Shown here in pieces: positions 52,422 through 55,634 of a stretch of 55,634 nucleotides of DNA (the first letter of the stretch is position 1; the number at the start of each line of letters is the position of its first letter). Location of the stretch: NCBI GenBank assembly GCA_958426775.1, contig CATZZP010000015.1, positions 1-55,634 of the forward strand, in the 5' to 3' direction. This DNA comes from an uncultured Bacillota bacterium (lineage in GTDB: Bacteria > Bacillota > Clostridia > Lachnospirales > CAG-274). The notes beneath the pieces were generated by a model. That model was not told the DNA's origin. It saw only the letters and a program-made list of their open reading frames with translations, and did not search any database. The position numbers and the translations under genes were made by a program.

Positions 52422-52435
52422 AAGATTATATAAAG

Positions 52436-52463
52436 TTTCCCCTGTGTATGAACACAGGGGAAA
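52436..52463. terminator. Hairpin between convergent genes
   Basis: TTTCCCCTGTG (52436-52446) pairs perfectly with CACAGGGGAAA (52453-52463), 6-nt loop. No T run follows, so it is a terminator-like stem of uncertain strength between the RHH and GRAM genes. Confidence 0.6.
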
Positions 52464-52490
52464 CAGAGTCTTATATTATTTTAATACACT

Positions 52491-52799
52491 TTATATTAAA
52501 TTGTCCAAGGCACTTTGCCATTCCTTTTTGCGGAATACGGAAAATTTAAATTCCTGATTTTGATTTGTAATCACGTAAAAGGTGTTGGGAAGTCCGGTGC
52601 CGCTACTTGCCACATCACTTAAGTTTACTATAGCTGCCTCTTTGCCTACATTAAATCCGTGTCCCTCAAATATAAGTCTTTGATTTGTCAGATACAGTGT
52701 TCCCCCAGCACTTGGACCAAAGTTATTTAAAATTGTATTAAAAAAGTTTGCCTTTCCCTCCTTTACAAGTCTTTCGTTTTCCATTAATTTAGTTCGCAT
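52491..52799 (-). CDS. GRAM/PH-like domain protein
   Basis: A 102-residue protein made almost entirely of one GRAM/PH-like domain. The pattern GTLYLTNQRLIFEGHG (about 33-48), then a run of beta strands and a C-terminal helix ending WQSALDNLI, is typical. Such domains bind lipid or membrane partners. There is no signal peptide. AAGGAG precedes the ATG. It is 77 bp downstream of the small membrane protein gene on the same strand. Confidence 0.7.
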   Translation of the reverse strand: MRTKLMENERLVKEGKANFFNTILNNFGPSAGGTLYLTNQRLIFEGHGFNVGKEAAIVNLSDVASSGTGLPNTFYVITNQNQEFKFSVFRKKEWQSALDNLI

Positions 52800-52876
52800 A
52801 CTTTTTGCTCCTTCCCTTTTAATAAATTATTTCTGCTCTCAACCCATTACCACTAAGTTTAGATGTTTGTCTGTGT

Positions 52877-53287
52877 TTAATCCTCGCTTGTCTGCTGCTT
52901 AGGAAGATATTCTCTCAAGTTTAATAAAATTGATTGATTTGTTCTGGTATTTGTATCCTGATTTTTGTCTATGTTGGTTAATAACTCTATTATTTTTTCG
53001 TTCTGCCTTTGGATATTTAAGTCAGGTAAAGCTATTACGTAGAGGTAACCTACTATATTGAAAAGGAAACAAAGTGCAAATATCCTTCCCGTACAGTAAT
53101 CGTACCCTTTGTCTTTGGCAGCATCTACCATTTTTAAGGCAATCCAGAAAAATACAGCAATTGTAATCAGCAAAATAATGAAACCCATGACGCCCACTGC
53201 TTCAAAAAATCCTTCTTCTGCTATCATTTCGAATATGTCCTCCTCTGCAGGATGTGATGAGTAAGATGATCCTTGATAGTAAAACAT
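52877..53287 (-). CDS. Small membrane protein, unknown
   Basis: A 136-residue protein with two membrane helices (about 32-52 and 67-89) and a polar C-terminal tail (about 90-136) with a coiled-coil-like stretch (QRQNEKIIELLTNIDKNQ). I do not recognise the family. AAGGAGG lies before the ATG. It lies between the GRAM gene and the Cys-repeat lipoprotein on the same strand, with short gaps, so the genes may be co-transcribed. Confidence 0.65.
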   Translation of the reverse strand: MFYYQGSSYSSHPAEEDIFEMIAEEGFFEAVGVMGFIILLITIAVFFWIALKMVDAAKDKGYDYCTGRIFALCFLFNIVGYLYVIALPDLNIQRQNEKIIELLTNIDKNQDTNTRTNQSILLNLREYLPKQQTSED

Positions 53288-53340
53288 AAAATTCCTCCTT
53301 TATAATTAATTAAATGTTGGTAAATTTAGCTTAGTAAAAA

Positions 53341-54285
53341 TCAGCCACTGTAAACAGCATCTATTATAGACGATATATCCCAAAGGTTTGTAAATACATT
53401 GTCGTCTATTTCTATCTGCGAAATAACGAAGGTTGAATCGGTAACTTTAAAGGCTATAACGGCCTTAGCAGGTTCACCTAACCATGTACAATCGCCTCCG
53501 AAAATAACAAGATTTCCGTTGGCAGCCCATTGGGTGTTGGCAAAATAAGTTGAAAAGGCGGTGTTAATTGTTTCATTGGGATAATTGTTTAAAGCACTAT
53601 TTTTGACCAATGAAATATTTGCCTTTTCCTGTGATGTCAATTCAAATGAAATTTCTAAAGTCTGCCCGCAGTTGGTGCATTTTTGCCTTTTTGAGCCGTT
53701 GGCTTCTAAAGATGCAAATGTAATTATTTCGTCATCAACAAAGTTGTGTTCGATTGCAGGTATTTCTTCAGTAATTGTTTGGTTGCATACAGTACAAATT
53801 CCCTGTTGTTCCCCAGGCTCAGTACATGTAGCTGCTTTAATTATGGATGCATTAGTTAATGTGTGTCCGGCTGGATTTAATGCAGGTATTTCTTCAGTTA
53901 TGGTTTCACCGCAAACAGAACAGGTGCTTTGCTGCTTTCCGGGTTCAGTACAGGTTGCCGGAGTAATAATAACCCATTCGCCGGGTGTATGTTCCAGAGG
54001 TTCCCCTTCTACTTTATCACATATTTCACAATGCTTGGCCTCTGTGCAAGTAGCTTCTATCCAGCTGTGTCCTAAAGCCTCACCCTGAGTTTCACCGCAT
54101 TTTTCACATATTTGAGGTTGGATACAGGTGGCTTCTGACCATTCGTGGCTACATTCACATCCACTGAGTATAAATAGTGAAAGCAGTGCAGAGAAAATTA
54201 GACATATTAACAATGAAAATCTGGTATTAAGACCTCCTTTGCTGTCAATACTTTCATAATTGGAATTTTTACTTGTGTTTTTCAT
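53341..54285 (-). CDS. Lipoprotein with five Cys-rich repeats
   Basis: A 314-residue predicted lipoprotein. The long basic N region (about 1-22) precedes a hydrophobic segment and lipobox LSGC (C43). Residues about 45-205 hold five repeats of the type ATCTEPGKQQSTCSVCGETI, in which one upstream Cys precedes a CxxC pair. The last copy keeps only CTNC. The pattern resembles zinc-ribbon-like repeats found in clostridial surface proteins; metal binding is plausible but unproven. A C-terminal domain (about 225-314) has no recognised family. It is a paralogue of the next gene, with C43 and the N-terminal 45 residues conserved. Confidence 0.75.
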   Translation of the reverse strand: MKNTSKNSNYESIDSKGGLNTRFSLLICLIFSALLSLFILSGCECSHEWSEATCIQPQICEKCGETQGEALGHSWIEATCTEAKHCEICDKVEGEPLEHTPGEWVIITPATCTEPGKQQSTCSVCGETITEEIPALNPAGHTLTNASIIKAATCTEPGEQQGICTVCNQTITEEIPAIEHNFVDDEIITFASLEANGSKRQKCTNCGQTLEISFELTSQEKANISLVKNSALNNYPNETINTAFSTYFANTQWAANGNLVIFGGDCTWLGEPAKAVIAFKVTDSTFVISQIEIDDNVFTNLWDISSIIDAVYSG

Positions 54286-54329
54286 AAAATCCTTCCTTTA
54301 AATTTGTATGTACAATAGATATTCAAAGA

Positions 54330-55223
54330 TTATTCTATAGAGAAATAGGCTCCGTTTTCAAATTCAACATAGATTGGTTCAATATTTACTGTAGAAATTG
54401 GTGAGGAACATCTAACAGACGTAAGACCCTCCGTAAATTGCTGAGGCAATATGCCCGAAATATAGTCAGTACCTGACGTTAAAGGTTTTCCATCGCTGTC
54501 AAGCAATGTTACTCTAACCCCTATCCTATCTATTTTATAATTTGTAGGATTGGTAATTTGATAGTACACAGCTATGGAGTTTGGTAAATTGCTGACATCA
54601 GTCGTGGCAATAGGAATGGAATTTAATATCGTTTTGCTCGCAGAAATGTCACCTATTTCTATTGCTGTCTGTAATGCTTGCTCAGCTGCTGCGACTTCTT
54701 CGGGTGTAAGGTAATATGTATCTCTATTTATTATTTCACCACACACTGTACATTTTTGAATTTTTTCACCCGAGGAGTAAGCTGATGCCTGGGTTCCTAT
54801 TTCCCATTCTCCGAGTTGATGTCCAAGCGGTTCTATTGCCTCTGTTATGGCTTCACCGCAAACAGAACAGGTGCTTTCCTGTTTTCCCGGTTCAGTGCAG
54901 GTGGCAGCTTTGGTAACAGTCCACTCGGTTGGAGTGTGTTGTCCGGTTGAACTTAAACGTGAAACACCCGTTGATTCGATCCGACCGCAAAGGTTACAGG
55001 TGCGTTGCTGTAAACCGTTTTTAGTACAGGATGCAGCGGTAGTTTCCTCCCATTCACCCCATTTATGATTACACTGTGGTTCAGATTCAGATGCACATCC
55101 GCTGAACATAATTAGGCTAAGCATTACAGAGAAAAGAAGAAATATAAAAGACAAAAATCTGGTTTCAAGCCTTCTCTTATTGATTTTGCCTTTATAATTG
55201 GATTTTTTTATTGAGTTTTTCAT
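54330..55223 (-). CDS. Paralogous Cys-repeat lipoprotein
   Basis: A 297-residue paralogue of the preceding gene. It has the same signal region (about 1-42, lipobox FSGC, C43) and about three Cys repeats (SCTKNGLQQRTCNLCGR, TCTEPGKQESTCSVCGE and a partial KCTVCGE). The C-terminal half (about 165-297) is different and beta-rich, with a YQITNPTNYKIDRIGVRVTL segment typical of secreted immunoglobulin-like domains. Repeat copy number thus differs between the two genes (about three versus five). GGAGG precedes the ATG. No clear promoter is visible upstream. Confidence 0.75.
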   Translation of the reverse strand: MKNSIKKSNYKGKINKRRLETRFLSFIFLLFSVMLSLIMFSGCASESEPQCNHKWGEWEETTAASCTKNGLQQRTCNLCGRIESTGVSRLSSTGQHTPTEWTVTKAATCTEPGKQESTCSVCGEAITEAIEPLGHQLGEWEIGTQASAYSSGEKIQKCTVCGEIINRDTYYLTPEEVAAAEQALQTAIEIGDISASKTILNSIPIATTDVSNLPNSIAVYYQITNPTNYKIDRIGVRVTLLDSDGKPLTSGTDYISGILPQQFTEGLTSVRCSSPISTVNIEPIYVEFENGAYFSIE

Positions 55224-55385
55224 AAAACCCCTCCTTTAATTTATTTCTTGTCTAATTTTATCATATCTTGCTTATTAAAAGTTGTACTCAAAGTCCAAAA
55301 ATGAAAAAAATGTATTTATACTTCCTGTGTTTCTTCCATAAAAATAGATATAGTTTTCTGTTTGTAAAAAAAGTAAAAAAATCTG
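55224..55385. other. AT-rich spacer, no gene
   Basis: No coding region is supported. It is the leader of the minus-strand lipoprotein gene and the upstream region of the rRNA-type promoters, with A-tracts at about 55366-55380 that could act as an UP element for the first of them. Confidence 0.5.
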
Positions 55386-55582
55386 TTGACAATTGTAAAA
55401 AGCTGTGATAATATATACTTTGTTGTCAGCGAGATACGCTGAAGCGAAAAATACTAAAAAAGTTATTGACAAACTCTTGGTTCTGTGCTAAAATAACTTT
55501 TGTTGTCACTAAAGTGATAGCGAAAAAAGATTTCAAAAAAAATAAAAAAGTTCTTGACAAGACAGAAAAACTATGATATAAT
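55386..55582 (+). promoter_or_regulatory. Three tandem consensus promoters, probable rrn P1-P3
   Basis: P1 TTGACA 55386-55391, TAATAT 55409-55414. P2 TTGACA 55466-55471, TAAAAT 55489-55494. P3 TTGACA 55554-55559, TATAAT 55577-55582. All have 17-bp spacers; the -35 boxes are 80 and 88 bp apart. P1 and P2 are followed by a TTTGTTGTCA motif and a small hairpin (TCAGCG/CGCTGA; TCACT/AGTGA). This arrangement is typical of strong rRNA promoters. Confidence 0.88.
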
Positions 55583-55634
55583 AGTTAAGCTGTCGCAAGA
55601 GAACGGCAAATCTTGAACATTGAAAACTAAATAA
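55583..55634 (+). other. Probable 16S rRNA leader, cut by the window edge
   Basis: The sequence after P3 ends in TTGAACATTGAAAACTAAAT, close to the leader found just before 16S rRNA in many Firmicutes. The rRNA gene itself would begin beyond the edge. Confidence 0.65.

Noticed and set aside
49994..55223. Prophage or integrative element
   Set aside because: No integrase, capsid, relaxase or flanking direct repeats were seen; it only looks accessory.

Overview
The window is AT-rich chromosomal DNA from a Clostridia-class Firmicute. Several features fit a gut or rumen fibre degrader of the Ruminococcus type: PolC-type replicase, a T-box leader on ileS, a SCIFF peptide with its radical SAM maturase inside the sec operon, strong AAGGAGG ribosome binding sites, and two secreted pectate lyases ending in dockerin modules. 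The dockerins imply cohesin-bearing scaffoldins elsewhere in the genome; none lies here. The species cannot be named from the sequence.

Layout. 0.1-0.3 kb: tRNA-Tyr and tRNA-Arg, then a terminator. 0.4-5.7 kb: two paralogous PL1 pectate lyase genes with near-identical promoters. 5.8-16.4 kb: a co-directional housekeeping run pyrH-frr-uppS-cdsA-dxr-rseP-ispG-polC (nucleotide, ribosome recycling, isoprenoid, lipid and DNA synthesis). 16.4-21.1 kb, minus strand: uxaB-uxaA-uxaC, the galacturonate-to-KDG branch that would consume the lyase products, behind a promoter flanked by two inverted operator arms. 21.1-23.5 kb, minus: a glutamate-synthase-type oxidoreductase and a PLP aminotransferase. 23.7-27.4 kb: an MreB-family gene with an Arg-rich tail, then a zinc-sensor ArsR repressor and a zinc/cadmium P1B ATPase. 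27.5-38 kb: two copper-amine-oxidase-N-domain secreted proteins, an acetyltransferase, ileS with its T-box, an FG-GAP-like lipoprotein and an aconitase-family hydratase. 38-45.8 kb: smpB and a PHP phosphoesterase (minus), then TIGR04086-scfA-scfB-secD-secF-recJ (plus). 45.8-49.9 kb: a MarR repressor and a heterodimeric ABC exporter.

The last part (50-55.2 kb) looks accessory: a membrane Ser/Thr kinase divergent from an HTH-like regulator with overlapping -10 elements, a ribbon-helix-helix protein, a GRAM/PH-like protein, a small membrane protein, and two paralogous lipoproteins with Cys-rich repeats. The window ends in three tandem consensus promoters and a leader that most likely drive an rRNA operon just beyond the edge.

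The most rewarding places for follow-up are the kinase/HTH/lipoprotein block, the duplicated 120-residue module in the second pectate lyase, the paired-operator promoters (uxa, marR, arsR), and the SCIFF unit. None of these is shown by sequence alone to be a new system. Starts were moved inward from the longest frame wherever a ribosome binding site clearly picks an internal codon.
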